Assembly: GCA_015065965.1 (NCBI GenBank)
Contig: SVPH01000010.1
Span: forward strand, 1-64,000
Reading direction: 5' to 3'
Length of the DNA stretch: 64,000 nt
Origin: Oscillospiraceae bacterium
GTDB taxonomy: Bacteria > Bacillota > Clostridia > Oscillospirales > Acutalibacteraceae
The notes beneath the pieces were generated by a model. It was not told the DNA's origin. It made no database searches and saw nothing but the letters and a program-made list of their open reading frames with translations. Shown here in pieces: positions 8,891-17,452 of this stretch (position 1 is its first letter; the number at the start of each line of letters is the position of its first letter). Position numbers and translations under genes: made by a program.

Positions 8891-9985
8891 TTATTTCTTC
8901 TTTATCAATTTAACTATTCCCGCAACAGCGGCAACTGCGCCTGCAACAACCGCAAATTCCTTAACTGCTGTTGTGACTTGTGAAACGCTTGTAGGAGCAT
9001 ATGAATAAAGTGCAAACTTTGCTTTATTATCAACACCTTTTCCGCAAAGTTCACCGAAAGTTGAGGTTCGTGTTTCATATGTTCCGTTTTCGTATATATC
9101 AAATACGCGTACACCTCTGTTATAGCCCGGTCCGTAAACGTTGAAACCTGCGCCCTGTGTATAACCGAGGTCAATGCCTTTATAATTTGAAACAAAACTG
9201 TTTATATGGTCATGACCGACATAAAGACCCAGCACTTCACCTTTTTCAAGGAATGCATCAACCTGACCGATGTTTTCAAACGGTGCGGCAGGGGATTCGC
9301 CCATGAAATCACGCAGACCGCTGTTATGAGGGTCAAGCGTGAAAAATTCGTTTTTGCGGTTGCCGTATGCTCTGACTGCACCTTTTGTGAAACGGCGCAC
9401 CTTTTTTATTACATCAAAGTATTCGGGTGTGGGAATGTGCTGAAAAACAAGAGAGGGCAGGGGTGTTTCATATGAATCCCTTACCGTGCGGTACCATTCA
9501 AGTTGCTGAGCATTGATTCCGCTGTATCCGCCGTTTGGCGCTTTTGAATGGGTATCAAAAACGTAAACAAGGAATTTATTATCAATGCTAAGGCAAAAGG
9601 TGGCATTATCATCCTCTGATGCTGCATCGGCATATACAAACATGGGTGACTGTTTATAGAGTTCAAACTGTTCCGGTTTTTTTAATGCGGCCTCACCGTC
9701 ATGATTACCGAAGGTCATTGTAAACGGTATTCCACGGTCTTCAAGCGGTCTGATAAGTTCTTTTATTGTTGATTCTGCGTTTGCCTTGCCTTTTTCTCCG
9801 AGAAAGAAAGAAGAGTAGCCTTTTATCTGGTCGCCCGTGAAAATTACGAGGTCAGGCTTTTCGGCATCGAGGGCAGCACAGATGAGTTTAATTGTATCCG
9901 GCGATACGGCAGGAATTTCCTGCGTATCTGCAATTTGCATTATTCTGAATTTACCGTTTTTGAAAGTTAGTTCTTTGTTTTGCAT
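8891..9985 (-). CDS. calcineurin-like metallophosphatase, membrane-anchored
   Basis: A 364-residue metallophosphoesterase resembling purple acid phosphatase 16/Dcr2-type proteins. The dinuclear metal motifs are visible in order: MQIADTQ near 20 (DxQ rather than the usual DxH), FTGDQI near 50, FGNHDGE near 92, FQHIPTPEY and VGHDH. The last 28 residues are an Ala/Val/Gly-rich helix ending in KLIKKK, which looks like a tail anchor with a positively charged stop. There is no N-terminal signal, so the catalytic domain is likely cytoplasmic and tethered to the membrane. The substrate is unknown; phosphoesters of lipids, nucleotides or proteins are all possible. It lies downstream of prs, separated by a terminator. 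Confidence 0.82.
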   Translation of the reverse strand: MQNKELTFKNGKFRIMQIADTQEIPAVSPDTIKLICAALDAEKPDLVIFTGDQIKGYSSFFLGEKGKANAESTIKELIRPLEDRGIPFTMTFGNHDGEAALKKPEQFELYKQSPMFVYADAASEDDNATFCLSIDNKFLVYVFDTHSKAPNGGYSGINAQQLEWYRTVRDSYETPLPSLVFQHIPTPEYFDVIKKVRRFTKGAVRAYGNRKNEFFTLDPHNSGLRDFMGESPAAPFENIGQVDAFLEKGEVLGLYVGHDHINSFVSNYKGIDLGYTQGAGFNVYGPGYNRGVRVFDIYENGTYETRTSTFGELCGKGVDNKAKFALYSYAPTSVSQVTTAVKEFAVVAGAVAAVAGIVKLIKKK

Positions 9986-10001
9986 AGTAGTACCACCTGT
10001 T

Positions 10002-10037
10002 AAAAAACCGCCGAAGAGCAGGGCTTCGGCGGCAAAA
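10002..10037 (-). terminator. terminator after prs
   Basis: On the minus strand, a 9-bp G+C-rich stem (10032-10024 with 10016-10008, 7-nt loop) is followed by six T residues. It ends the prs transcript before the metallophosphatase gene. Confidence 0.88.
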
Positions 10038-10039
10038 AA

Positions 10040-11230
10040 TTATTTGTTGGTAATATGGCTTTCAAAGCCGTATTTTGTGAGAAGTTTATGGATTCTGTCT
10101 TTGGGGTCAAGAAGACTGCTGACGGATTCGTCATGGTTGAGTGTATCAATAATGTATGAACAATATTTTGATACATCAACGCTTACATACCATTCTCTTG
10201 AAAGCAATTCTTTGGGAGAGTAGATGAGGTTTGTTGTGAAAACTTTATCAATAAGACCGTCTGCATAAGCCTGGTCAAAGGTTTCAAGACCGTTGCAGAA
10301 AAGACCGAACGAAGCACAGATAAATATTCTGTTTGCTTTGAGTTCCTTAAGTTTTGTTGCAACTTCAATCATTGAATCGCCTGATGAAATCATATCGTCA
10401 ATGATGATAACGTCTTTGCCTTCAACATTTGTGCCGAGGAATTCATGGGCAACAATGGGATTTCTGCCGTCAATGATTACAGAATAATCGCGGCGCTTAT
10501 AGAACATACCGAGGTCAAGACCGAGAACGCTTGAGAAATAGATACAACGGCTCATGCCGCCTTCGTCAGGTGAAATAACCATCATGTGGTTGTTGTCGAT
10601 ATTGAGATCAGGGATGTTCTTGCACATAGCCTTTATCATCTGATAAACGGGCTGAACATTTTCAAATCCGTTCTGAGGAATTGCATTCTGTACTCTGGGG
10701 TCATGAGCATCAAAAGTTATGATGTTCTCAACGCCGAGGTTGAGGCAAAGTTCACGCAGCATATCGGCGCAGTCGAGTGATTCTCTGCTTGAACGTCTGT
10801 GCTGTCTGCCTTCATAGAGCATGGGCATGATAACGTTGATTCTTCTTGCCTTGCCTGCAATTGCGCTGATTGCTCTTTTGAGGTTTGAGAAGTGGTCATC
10901 AGGACTCATGGGCACATAGCGTCCGTACATTTTGTATTCAACACCGTAGTTGAATGGATCGCAAAGAATAAACACATCAAAACCTCTGACGGTTTCGTTG
11001 ATAACGCACTTGCCTTCACCTGTACCGAATCTGGGGAAAGAGGCTTTGATAATATAAGTATCTCTTTCATAGCCAACGAACGGGAGAGTCATTTTGTGTT
11101 CGCTTTCGCGCTCTTTTCTCCATGTAACAAGGTAGTTGTCAATTTTTTTTGCTACTTCTTCGCAACCGGGAAGCGCAATGATTCCGAGTTGACCGACGGG
11201 TATAGTTCTGAAATCTTCGTAATCGGGCAT
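10040..11230 (-). CDS. prs: ribose-phosphate pyrophosphokinase, long clostridial form
   Basis: PRPP synthetase transfers diphosphate from ATP to ribose 5-phosphate, supplying nucleotide, histidine and tryptophan synthesis. At 396 residues it is about 80 longer than the usual 315. The PRPP loop VIIIDDMISSGDS and the N-terminal repeat with MLYEGRQHRR and FDAHDP are present. I chose ATG 11230 because GGAGGA (11243-11238) is 7 bp away; the TTG at 11236 is too close to that site. The gene is monocistronic: it has its own extended -10 upstream and a terminator downstream. Long Prs versions are common in clostridia. Confidence 0.9.
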   Translation of the reverse strand: MPDYEDFRTIPVGQLGIIALPGCEEVAKKIDNYLVTWRKERESEHKMTLPFVGYERDTYIIKASFPRFGTGEGKCVINETVRGFDVFILCDPFNYGVEYKMYGRYVPMSPDDHFSNLKRAISAIAGKARRINVIMPMLYEGRQHRRSSRESLDCADMLRELCLNLGVENIITFDAHDPRVQNAIPQNGFENVQPVYQMIKAMCKNIPDLNIDNNHMMVISPDEGGMSRCIYFSSVLGLDLGMFYKRRDYSVIIDGRNPIVAHEFLGTNVEGKDVIIIDDMISSGDSMIEVATKLKELKANRIFICASFGLFCNGLETFDQAYADGLIDKVFTTNLIYSPKELLSREWYVSVDVSKYCSYIIDTLNHDESVSSLLDPKDRIHKLLTKYGFESHITNK

Positions 11231-11250
11231 GTCCAAATCCTCCGCAAAAT

Positions 11251-11259
11251 ATTATATCA
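11251..11259 (-). promoter_or_regulatory. extended -10 promoter for prs
   Basis: The minus-strand sequence TGATATAAT (11259-11251) is an extended -10 element, about 20 bp before ATG 11230. The -35 region is weak. Confidence 0.5.
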
Positions 11260-11381
11260 ACATTATTCTACTATATTTTAATAAATTTTGAAAGACTATA
11301 TCGAAAAATAAGCAAGAAAAAAATATACAATATTTTGTGCTTCTTTTGTTCAATTTGCCGATAGGCACAATATTTTGTAAA

Positions 11382-13157
11382 TCATTTGGCAGAATTATAC
11401 TTTTGAGCAAGGCTGTTTGCTGCGGAAATAACCGATGAAGCGGAACTGCCTCCTGCTGAAAGAAGTTCTTCATAATGTCTGTGGTATTTGCCGAAGATTT
11501 CTTCGCCGAGTCTGAATTCGCCTATTTCCATTGCCCAGAGGGAATCGGTTATAAACGGAGCAAAGTCATTGTCGGGGATAATATATCCGATTGCATCGTT
11601 GCACAGCCCCATAACAAGAACTGTCTTATCGGGGTCGGATATTCTGATTGCATCGGCAGTGGGAGAAAGTTCCCATGAAGTTCCGAGGTAAGCGTCTTCT
11701 GCTGTTACAACATTGCCGTAAACAAGTTGGGGGATAAGTTCACCAGGAACGGTTATCATTGCAATATTCGTGCCTATTTCAATGTAACCGACTTCCGTAA
11801 CAAGCGAGTAGCCGCTGCTGCTCGAATTATCAAAAACAGTTGTAAATCCCAATAACTGTGATGCAGCGCCGAGTTGCATAAGACCTCTGTCAAGTTTAAC
11901 GGTGCATTCATCCATATCAATATTAAGAACAGGTTCAACGGGAACAGCCTTTGACTGAGCATCGAGAATAAGTCTTGCAAACTCATAGCCGAGGGATTTG
12001 GCGGCAGTGTAATCCGATGCATTTGGATCGCCTTCTGCTTCGGCGGCAACTTTATCAAGAACGGATTTTGTTTCAACTCCGCCTTTTCTTACGGAGATAG
12101 GCGACTGTGCGCCCTGAATGAACATAAAGTTCATGCCGCTTTCATTGATACTTTTCTCAATGTAATGTGGAAAATCGGCAGAGAGTTTTTCTGTTGCTCT
12201 GTTAATTGTTGTGGGATGTGCGCCGAAATTTGAAAACACGGTTGCGTTTGATTCGGCGTTATCGGGAATAAATTTGAAGCATGCTATAGTGTGCTGAAAT
12301 CCCTCAGTGTCATATCTTTTATTGGTAAGATATGCATATTCGTCATCTGAGTAAACACCTTTTTCATCATCTCTGCCTATTCCTGCAGTTTCAAAATAAT
12401 AAAGGCTGCCTGTTTCCATGGCGAGGTAAGCATCCACGATTGCATCTGATGCTCCGTCAATCATTTTATCAATAAATTCATTATCTGTGCTTCTTACAGG
12501 AGCGATAAAAGGAAGAAAGGAGAACATGTTTGTAAACATTTTCAGAATAAGGTCAAGATTAAAACCCTGAGTGTCGATAACCGTATGGCAGTGAGTGCTG
12601 TTAATATTAATTGCAATGATATCATTTTTAATGTTCTTCGCTTCAAGTTTATTTTTAACTTCTGCCCTTATTTTTCTGATATCAGCATTATTTACCCCGA
12701 GACCGTCAACAGCCGCAAAAACTGCTGTGCCTCTGCCTGAACCATCATTGAGAGCAATTGCGTTAACTCCCTGATCATCGTAAACGGAGTTGATTTTTTG
12801 AGTGAAATAACCGCCTGTATAATATTCTTTTGAACCGTCAGCAAGGTTTTCAGGGACAATACTTGCTTTGCCGAAGCCAAGGCTCCATTTTGCACCTTCA
12901 GCAGGTTTATCAAGAAAAATTTCTGTTCCTTCATAGAAATTTTTGCTGTCACCTGCAAAATATTCATCAACGGTCTGATAATCCGGAGTGGGGAATAACC
13001 TTTCAGCAACCCAAAAAGCGCCGTTAATAATTGTATTCACAAAGTTCGATGCTGCAATGATTCTGCTGTTATCATTTACGGCATAGGCAGTTGTTGTAGA
13101 AAGCATGATAACTGCCGAAAGGATGATGGCGAGAGTGCTTTTGATTGCTTTTTTCAT
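11382..13157 (-). CDS. secreted neutral ceramidase-like protein
   Basis: A 591-residue exported protein: a signal peptide (Lys-rich start, hydrophobic core to about 22, cleavage after AYA near 26) precedes a domain resembling neutral/alkaline non-lysosomal ceramidase. The resemblance rests on a zinc-ligand-like STHCH motif near 205, SNFGAHPTT near 310 with a family-style invariant His, and NDAIGYIIPD near 530. Neutral ceramidases cleave the amide bond of ceramide to give sphingosine and fatty acid. I infer an extracellular amidase acting on host or dietary lipids, but bacterial members of this family often lack tested activity. No wall-sorting signal is present. The start has an AGGAGATGA site. 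Confidence 0.72.
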   Translation of the reverse strand: MKKAIKSTLAIILSAVIMLSTTTAYAVNDNSRIIAASNFVNTIINGAFWVAERLFPTPDYQTVDEYFAGDSKNFYEGTEIFLDKPAEGAKWSLGFGKASIVPENLADGSKEYYTGGYFTQKINSVYDDQGVNAIALNDGSGRGTAVFAAVDGLGVNNADIRKIRAEVKNKLEAKNIKNDIIAININSTHCHTVIDTQGFNLDLILKMFTNMFSFLPFIAPVRSTDNEFIDKMIDGASDAIVDAYLAMETGSLYYFETAGIGRDDEKGVYSDDEYAYLTNKRYDTEGFQHTIACFKFIPDNAESNATVFSNFGAHPTTINRATEKLSADFPHYIEKSINESGMNFMFIQGAQSPISVRKGGVETKSVLDKVAAEAEGDPNASDYTAAKSLGYEFARLILDAQSKAVPVEPVLNIDMDECTVKLDRGLMQLGAASQLLGFTTVFDNSSSSGYSLVTEVGYIEIGTNIAMITVPGELIPQLVYGNVVTAEDAYLGTSWELSPTADAIRISDPDKTVLVMGLCNDAIGYIIPDNDFAPFITDSLWAMEIGEFRLGEEIFGKYHRHYEELLSAGGSSASSVISAANSLAQKYNSAK

Positions 13158-13216
13158 ATTATCATCTCCTCAAAACATTTACACTTTAATTATTAACATA
13201 AAAATTCAGTTTTGTA

Positions 13217-13248
13217 AATAAAAACGGGCACAGTTTTTGCTGTGCCCG
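13217..13248 (-). terminator. terminator after the CDF transporter gene
   Basis: On the minus strand a 9-bp stem (13248-13240 with 13233-13225, 6-nt loop) is followed by TTTTTATTT, ending the mscS-CDF transcript. Confidence 0.85.
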
Positions 13249-13253
13249 ATAAT

Positions 13254-14420
13254 TTATCCCATATATGTTCTGTCAACATTAATTACAGTGAAATATCTTT
13301 CGTTTTCCGATTTGATTTTAAGAGCAAGCAGTTCTTTGAATTCCTGTTCGCTGTAAGCCGCTTTTCTGGGCAGTACAACATCAAAAATCAAATTGGTATG
13401 AGTTGGTCCGTCAACAATTCTGAAATCATGGATTGTGGCATCACTGCAAATACCGACAACCGTTTTTGTGACCATGTCTTTTAATTCGTGAGTGCGTTCG
13501 TCATTGATAATAGGATCCATATGTATTGAAATTTCTATGCCGAGTTGCTCTTTTATTTGCCTTTCAATAAGGTCTATTGTGTCATGGCTGTGAAGAATAT
13601 CAATATCTGCAGGCACTTCTGCATGAAGAGAACCGTAAACTTTTGAGTTGCCGTAACTGTGCAGAACAAGGTCATGAATTCCGACAACACCTTCCGCTGA
13701 AAGAACAAGTTTTTCAAGTTTTTCAACAATTTCTTTATCGGGTGCTTCGCCAAGCAGAGGACCCATTGTTCCTTTAATAATATCAATGCCGGCATAAAGA
13801 ATAACGAGTGCTACGATAATACCCATAACCGCGTCAACGGGCCAATCCGTGAATTTTGATGCAACGAGTGCAATAAGAGAGCATGTGGTTGCGGCAATAT
13901 CTCCGATGCTGTCAGTTACAACCGCATCAACTGTAACGGAGTTTATCATTTTGCCGATTTTTCTGTTGAAAAGAGCAAGCCATATTTTGCCGAAAATTGA
14001 AAAAACAAGAACAATTACCGCAGGAACGCTGAAAATAACCGTTTCAGGATTGCTGAATTTATTAATTGATGTTTTAATCAGTTCAACACCCATTATGATA
14101 ATAAAAAATGCAAGTGTCAGCGCAGAAACATATTCAATTCTGCCGTGTCCGAACGGATGCTCATCGTCAGCAGGTTTGCCTGAGATTTTAAATCCGACAA
14201 GGCTTATTACAGATGAAATAGCGTCAAAAATATTGTTGGCGCCGTCAGCAATGATGGAAACACTCTTTGTTATTACGCCGAAAACCATTTTAAAAACGGA
14301 AAGAATAACATTAAGCAAAATACCTACAACACCGCTCAGAACGCCGAGTTTTAACCTGAAGGCTTCACTCTTTGTATCCTGATAATTTTTGATGAATAAT
14401 TTAATTAGTAAGTTTGTCAT
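13254..14420 (-). CDS. cation diffusion facilitator, probable Mn2+ exporter
   Basis: A 388-residue CDF-family transporter that exports a divalent metal in exchange for protons. There are six membrane helices (about 25-215) followed by a longer than usual cytoplasmic tail. The metal site residues are Asn62-xxx-Asp66 in TM2 and Asp170-xxx-Asp174 in TM5. This N-D/D-D arrangement is seen in manganese exporters such as MntE, whereas zinc exporters use His/Asp sets, so manganese is inferred. HPFGHGRIEY near 88-97 is the conserved TM2-TM3 loop. It lies 2 bp downstream of the MscS gene, and its ribosome site AAAGGAT overlaps the mscS stop, so translation is coupled. Confidence 0.9.
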   Translation of the reverse strand: MTNLLIKLFIKNYQDTKSEAFRLKLGVLSGVVGILLNVILSVFKMVFGVITKSVSIIADGANNIFDAISSVISLVGFKISGKPADDEHPFGHGRIEYVSALTLAFFIIIMGVELIKTSINKFSNPETVIFSVPAVIVLVFSIFGKIWLALFNRKIGKMINSVTVDAVVTDSIGDIAATTCSLIALVASKFTDWPVDAVMGIIVALVILYAGIDIIKGTMGPLLGEAPDKEIVEKLEKLVLSAEGVVGIHDLVLHSYGNSKVYGSLHAEVPADIDILHSHDTIDLIERQIKEQLGIEISIHMDPIINDERTHELKDMVTKTVVGICSDATIHDFRIVDGPTHTNLIFDVVLPRKAAYSEQEFKELLALKIKSENERYFTVINVDRTYMG

Positions 14421-14422
14421 AA

Positions 14423-15277
14423 TTAATCCTTTTTAACATGAATATCAAGTTGTCCATAGGGGATGGGAATACCGTGTTTATCAAACGCATTTTTAACGCT
14501 TTCCTGCATGTAATAGTAAATATCCCAGTAATCGTTACTGTTACACCAAACAAGGCAGGCAATATTAACCGAACTTGCAGCATGTTCTTTAACCGCAATT
14601 AAAGGCTCGGGATTTGTGAGTATAAGATTATTTTCTTTGACAACGTCAAGCAAAACTTCTTTTGCTTTGGAAATATCCGCATCATATGAAACAGAAAAAA
14701 CAAGATCAAGGCGGCGTCTGTTTTCGGCATTGTAATTGATTATGTTACTGCTTGTAATTGTTGAGTTGGGGATAATTACACGCTTGTTGTCAAGTGTTAC
14801 AAGTACGGTATACATCATTTTGATTTCCTGAACTTTGCCGCTTACCGAACCAATATCAATGAAGTCGCCGCTCTTGAACGGATGGTTAACAAGAATCTGT
14901 ATTCCGCTGGCAAACTGACTTATGCTTGCCTGCAGACCGATACCGGCAGTGACACCTGCAGCGCCGAGAGCGGTTATGAACGAGTTAACATCAATGTTAA
15001 GAGTTGAAAGAGCGGACAGCACAAAAACAAGGTTAATAACAAACATAACAATTGTTCTTATGAAAGAGTGTATTGACGAATCAACGCCTTTTGCGCGCAT
15101 GGCTTTAACCACAAGTTTACCGATAAGTTTTGAAAGAATATAACCGATAACAACAATGATTGCCGCGGCGATAAATGACGGTGCTTTTGCGAGAATATAT
15201 GCGGATATTCCTTCAAAATCTTTTTCTTTTATAAGGTCGGCAAGTGATTGTGAAGATGCATTGAGAAAGTTGTTCAT
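14423..15277 (-). CDS. mscS: small-conductance mechanosensitive channel, MscS family
   Basis: A 284-residue MscS-type channel that releases ions on membrane stretch. Three membrane helices cover about 30-135. The pore helix TM3 (about 100-130) is Gly/Ala-rich with the typical Ala-Gly packing pattern (GAAGVTAGIGLQ), and the beta domain with FKSGDFIDIGSVSG follows, then the alpha/beta cytoplasmic vestibule domain. Length matches the minimal E. coli type. The start ATG 15277 has an AAGGAGAA site. It heads a two-gene unit with the CDF exporter. Confidence 0.92.
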   Translation of the reverse strand: MNNFLNASSQSLADLIKEKDFEGISAYILAKAPSFIAAAIIVVIGYILSKLIGKLVVKAMRAKGVDSSIHSFIRTIVMFVINLVFVLSALSTLNIDVNSFITALGAAGVTAGIGLQASISQFASGIQILVNHPFKSGDFIDIGSVSGKVQEIKMMYTVLVTLDNKRVIIPNSTITSSNIINYNAENRRRLDLVFSVSYDADISKAKEVLLDVVKENNLILTNPEPLIAVKEHAASSVNIACLVWCNSNDYWDIYYYMQESVKNAFDKHGIPIPYGQLDIHVKKD

Positions 15278-15397
15278 GCGATTTTCTCCTTAAAATAAAC
15301 TGGATTTTGCAAAAATATATTATACACGATTTGTATTGAATTTCAAGGGCTATAATTAAACTGATTAGAGCAAAAAGCAAAAAAACGGGATTAGTGG

Positions 15398-15426
15398 TTG
15401 ACAAATCGGGGCAGATAAATTATAAT
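15398..15426 (+). promoter_or_regulatory. consensus sigma-A promoter for tRNA-Leu
   Basis: Perfect TTGACA (15398-15403) and TATAAT (15421-15426) hexamers are 17 bp apart. Transcription should begin near 15433, about 46 bp upstream of the mature tRNA 5' end. Confidence 0.92.
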
Positions 15427-15478
15427 AGTAACGCTGTATTGGTGAAAAAGGGTTATTATCCTTTCAAATCGGCAAAAT

Positions 15479-15565
15479 GCCGGTGTGGCGAAATCGGCAG
15501 ACGCAAGGGACTTAAAATCCCTCGGTGGCAACACCGTACCGGTTCAAGTCCGGTCACCGGCACCA
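15479..15565 (+). tRNA. tRNA-Leu (anticodon UAA)
   Basis: An 87-nt class II tRNA. The acceptor arms GCCGGTG (15479-15485) and CACCGGC (15555-15561) pair perfectly. The anticodon loop is CTTAAAA with UAA. The long variable arm expected of tRNA-Leu is present, GGTTCAAGTCC forms the T loop, and CCA is encoded at 15563-15565. Confidence 0.97.
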
Positions 15566-15582
15566 GAATGCTTTCCGCTTGC

Positions 15583-15731
15583 GCATTGGAGGCATTAATT
15601 AATGAACGATGAATAATTAGAGTTTTTCGGCGCTATACATGATTTGTCAGCAAGAGAGACAGCAATTGTTATTATGTATATAATCGGAAACCTCAAAATT
15701 ATTCATTGTTCATTTTTTTTTGCGCCAATGC
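15583..15731. mobile_element. MITE-like inverted-repeat element downstream of tRNA-Leu
   Basis: A 149-bp element with imperfect terminal inverted repeats of about 40 bp. The inner arms (15601-15622 and 15692-15714) match over 18 bp with one mismatch; the outer arms (GCATTGGAGG at 15583, CCAATGC ending at 15731) also pair. The interior is short and non-coding. The right inner arm is followed by nine T residues, so the transcript may also serve as terminator for the tRNA. No clear target duplication is visible. It could instead be simply a large terminator hairpin. Confidence 0.55.
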
Positions 15732-15752
15732 AAACAAAATGAACAAAAGTTA

Positions 15753-15781
15753 TTGAAGTTTCGGTAAAATTATGTTATTAT
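15753..15781 (+). promoter_or_regulatory. sigma-A promoter for the GPH-type transporter
   Basis: TTGAAG (15753-15758) and TATTAT (15776-15781) are 17 bp apart with an extended TGT before the -10. This lies 37 bp before the chosen GTG start. Confidence 0.6.
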
Positions 15782-15817
15782 TAGACAAACGATTTTGCAA
15801 TCATGGGAGGCGAACGA

Positions 15818-17389
15818 GTGGCAGAGAATACAAACCTTGCTTATAATGAGCAGAACGAAGGAATAGCAATTGATTATGAAAAAGGTGTAAAAAATCCGCT
15901 TTTGATAAACCGCCGTTATGTCGGCCGCAGAGAGCGTATCGGTTATCTGCTCAATGATGTTTCGGGAAGTTTCAATATTGATAAATATAAAGACAGATTT
16001 ATTTACGATATTGTTTTGCTTGATTTTGATTTCCTTGCAATTTTCGGCCTTTTTTCAGGTTTGTGGGATGTTCTTAACGATACTTTTATCGGTGTTATTG
16101 TAGACCGCACACGTACCCGATGGGGCAAATTCAAACCGTATATTTTGCTTGGTAAAATTCCTCTTACCCTTATCGGCCTCTGGTATTGGTTTATGCCTGT
16201 TTTGTTTTCGGACACAGCCGCAAACTATGCTCCGAAATTGATTTTTTATGCGATTTTCACTGTGATATGCGAAACTGCAGGAACTTTCACCGCTATTGCT
16301 GGAACAGGCTTTATGTCAACAATAACTCCCGACCCTCTTGAACGAACAAGCCTTATTACCATGGCAAAACTGTTTTCGGGTCTGGTTGGTGAAAAACTTC
16401 CGGAACTTGCATTCGGACTTTTGCTTGATCTTGTAAACAATCAGGTATTGCAGTGGAACAGAACAAACCTTTTCATCGGTTTTGGCATATTCACCGCTGT
16501 TGTGGGCTGTGCAATGTCATTCTATTTTATATGTGTAACAAAAGAAAGGGTATCACAGTCTATTGAAAAACCGAGTGTTATTCAGGGTCTTAAAGCAATT
16601 CTGAATAACAGACCCATTTTGCTTTATACTCTTTCGGAATTCCTTGCCGGCTTTGCTGTAAGCAAGAGCAGAATAAACTATTATATTGATGTTCTCGGCT
16701 CTGCTACATATCAGACTATCGTAGGTATACCTGCCTCTCCCATTTCAACAATCAGTTATGCATTCATTGCTCCGCTTAGAAAAAAATTATCAACAAAGGC
16801 GATTTGGATACTTGAAGATGTATGGACAGACGCTTGCTGGATGATGGTGTTTGGTATAGGCTCAATCGGCGGAATGAAAAAAGGTCTGTATAAGAAAAAA
16901 TGGGTTATGCTTCCGCTTATGGCAGTTGAAGAAATGCTCGAAATGTGCGTTTACGGTCTGCGAAACGTTATTCCCGATGAAATACTCAATGAAGCAATGG
17001 ATTATTGTGAATGGAAAAACGGCTACCGTGCAGAAGCAATGACGGGCGTTGCCAGAGACCTTGTAAAAAAACTACAGGGCATTGCGATGGGTTCAATTCA
17101 GAATTTTATTATGAAACGAATCGGTTATGTTCAGGGTCTTTCAATCGGTACACAGGCAGACTCCACAAAATGGTGGATTTTTGCAATGGGAACGGGAATT
17201 CCCGTTATCACCGGTGCTCTTGGAATTATTCCGAAATTCTTCCATAATCTTAACGGCAAAAAACGAGATCAGATGTATCATGAACTTTTTGCACGGCGCG
17301 AGGCAATGCGCAACGCAGTTGAAAATGCAAAGGATGCCGAAGAAGTTGAAAGACTTGCAAAGGCACAGATCAATAAAGAATATTATTAA
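15818..17389 (+). CDS. GPH-family (MFS_2) cation:sugar symporter-like protein
   Basis: A 523-residue, twelve-helix protein of the glycoside-pentoside-hexuronide symporter family. The MFS_2 signature between TM2 and TM3 reads LWDVLNDTFIGV followed by VDRTRTRWGKFKPY. In the C-terminal half DYCEWKNGYRAEA corresponds to the DYGEWKTG motif of the family. I chose GTG 15818 because GGGAGG at 15805-15810 is 7 bp upstream; the ATG at 15803 would overlap that site. The cytoplasmic C-terminal tail is rich in Lys/Glu/Arg. It stands alone between its own promoter and a terminator, with no adjacent hydrolase, so the substrate cannot be inferred. Confidence 0.83.
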   Translation: MAENTNLAYNEQNEGIAIDYEKGVKNPLLINRRYVGRRERIGYLLNDVSGSFNIDKYKDRFIYDIVLLDFDFLAIFGLFSGLWDVLNDTFIGVIVDRTRTRWGKFKPYILLGKIPLTLIGLWYWFMPVLFSDTAANYAPKLIFYAIFTVICETAGTFTAIAGTGFMSTITPDPLERTSLITMAKLFSGLVGEKLPELAFGLLLDLVNNQVLQWNRTNLFIGFGIFTAVVGCAMSFYFICVTKERVSQSIEKPSVIQGLKAILNNRPILLYTLSEFLAGFAVSKSRINYYIDVLGSATYQTIVGIPASPISTISYAFIAPLRKKLSTKAIWILEDVWTDACWMMVFGIGSIGGMKKGLYKKKWVMLPLMAVEEMLEMCVYGLRNVIPDEILNEAMDYCEWKNGYRAEAMTGVARDLVKKLQGIAMGSIQNFIMKRIGYVQGLSIGTQADSTKWWIFAMGTGIPVITGALGIIPKFFHNLNGKKRDQMYHELFARREAMRNAVENAKDAEEVERLAKAQINKEYY

Positions 17390-17399
17390 ATAAAAAATG

Positions 17400-17437
17400 G
17401 CCGGAATCCTCGGGACAGGGGATTCCGGCTGCTTTAT
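17400..17437 (+). terminator. hairpin terminator after the GPH transporter gene
   Basis: A perfect 10-bp stem (17400-17409 with 17420-17429, 10-nt loop) is followed by TGCTTTATTTC, a weak T tract. It also sits at the end of the convergent minus-strand gene. Confidence 0.7.
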
Positions 17438-17452
17438 TTCAGATTAAGTTGA

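Noticed and set aside
11231-11236. TTG start for prs two codons upstream
   Set aside because: It would leave one base between the ribosome site and start; ATG 11230 has a 7-bp spacer.
13849-14382. Plus-strand frame of 177 codons
   Set aside because: It is antisense to the CDF transporter gene; the hydrophobic appearance comes from the complementary membrane codons.
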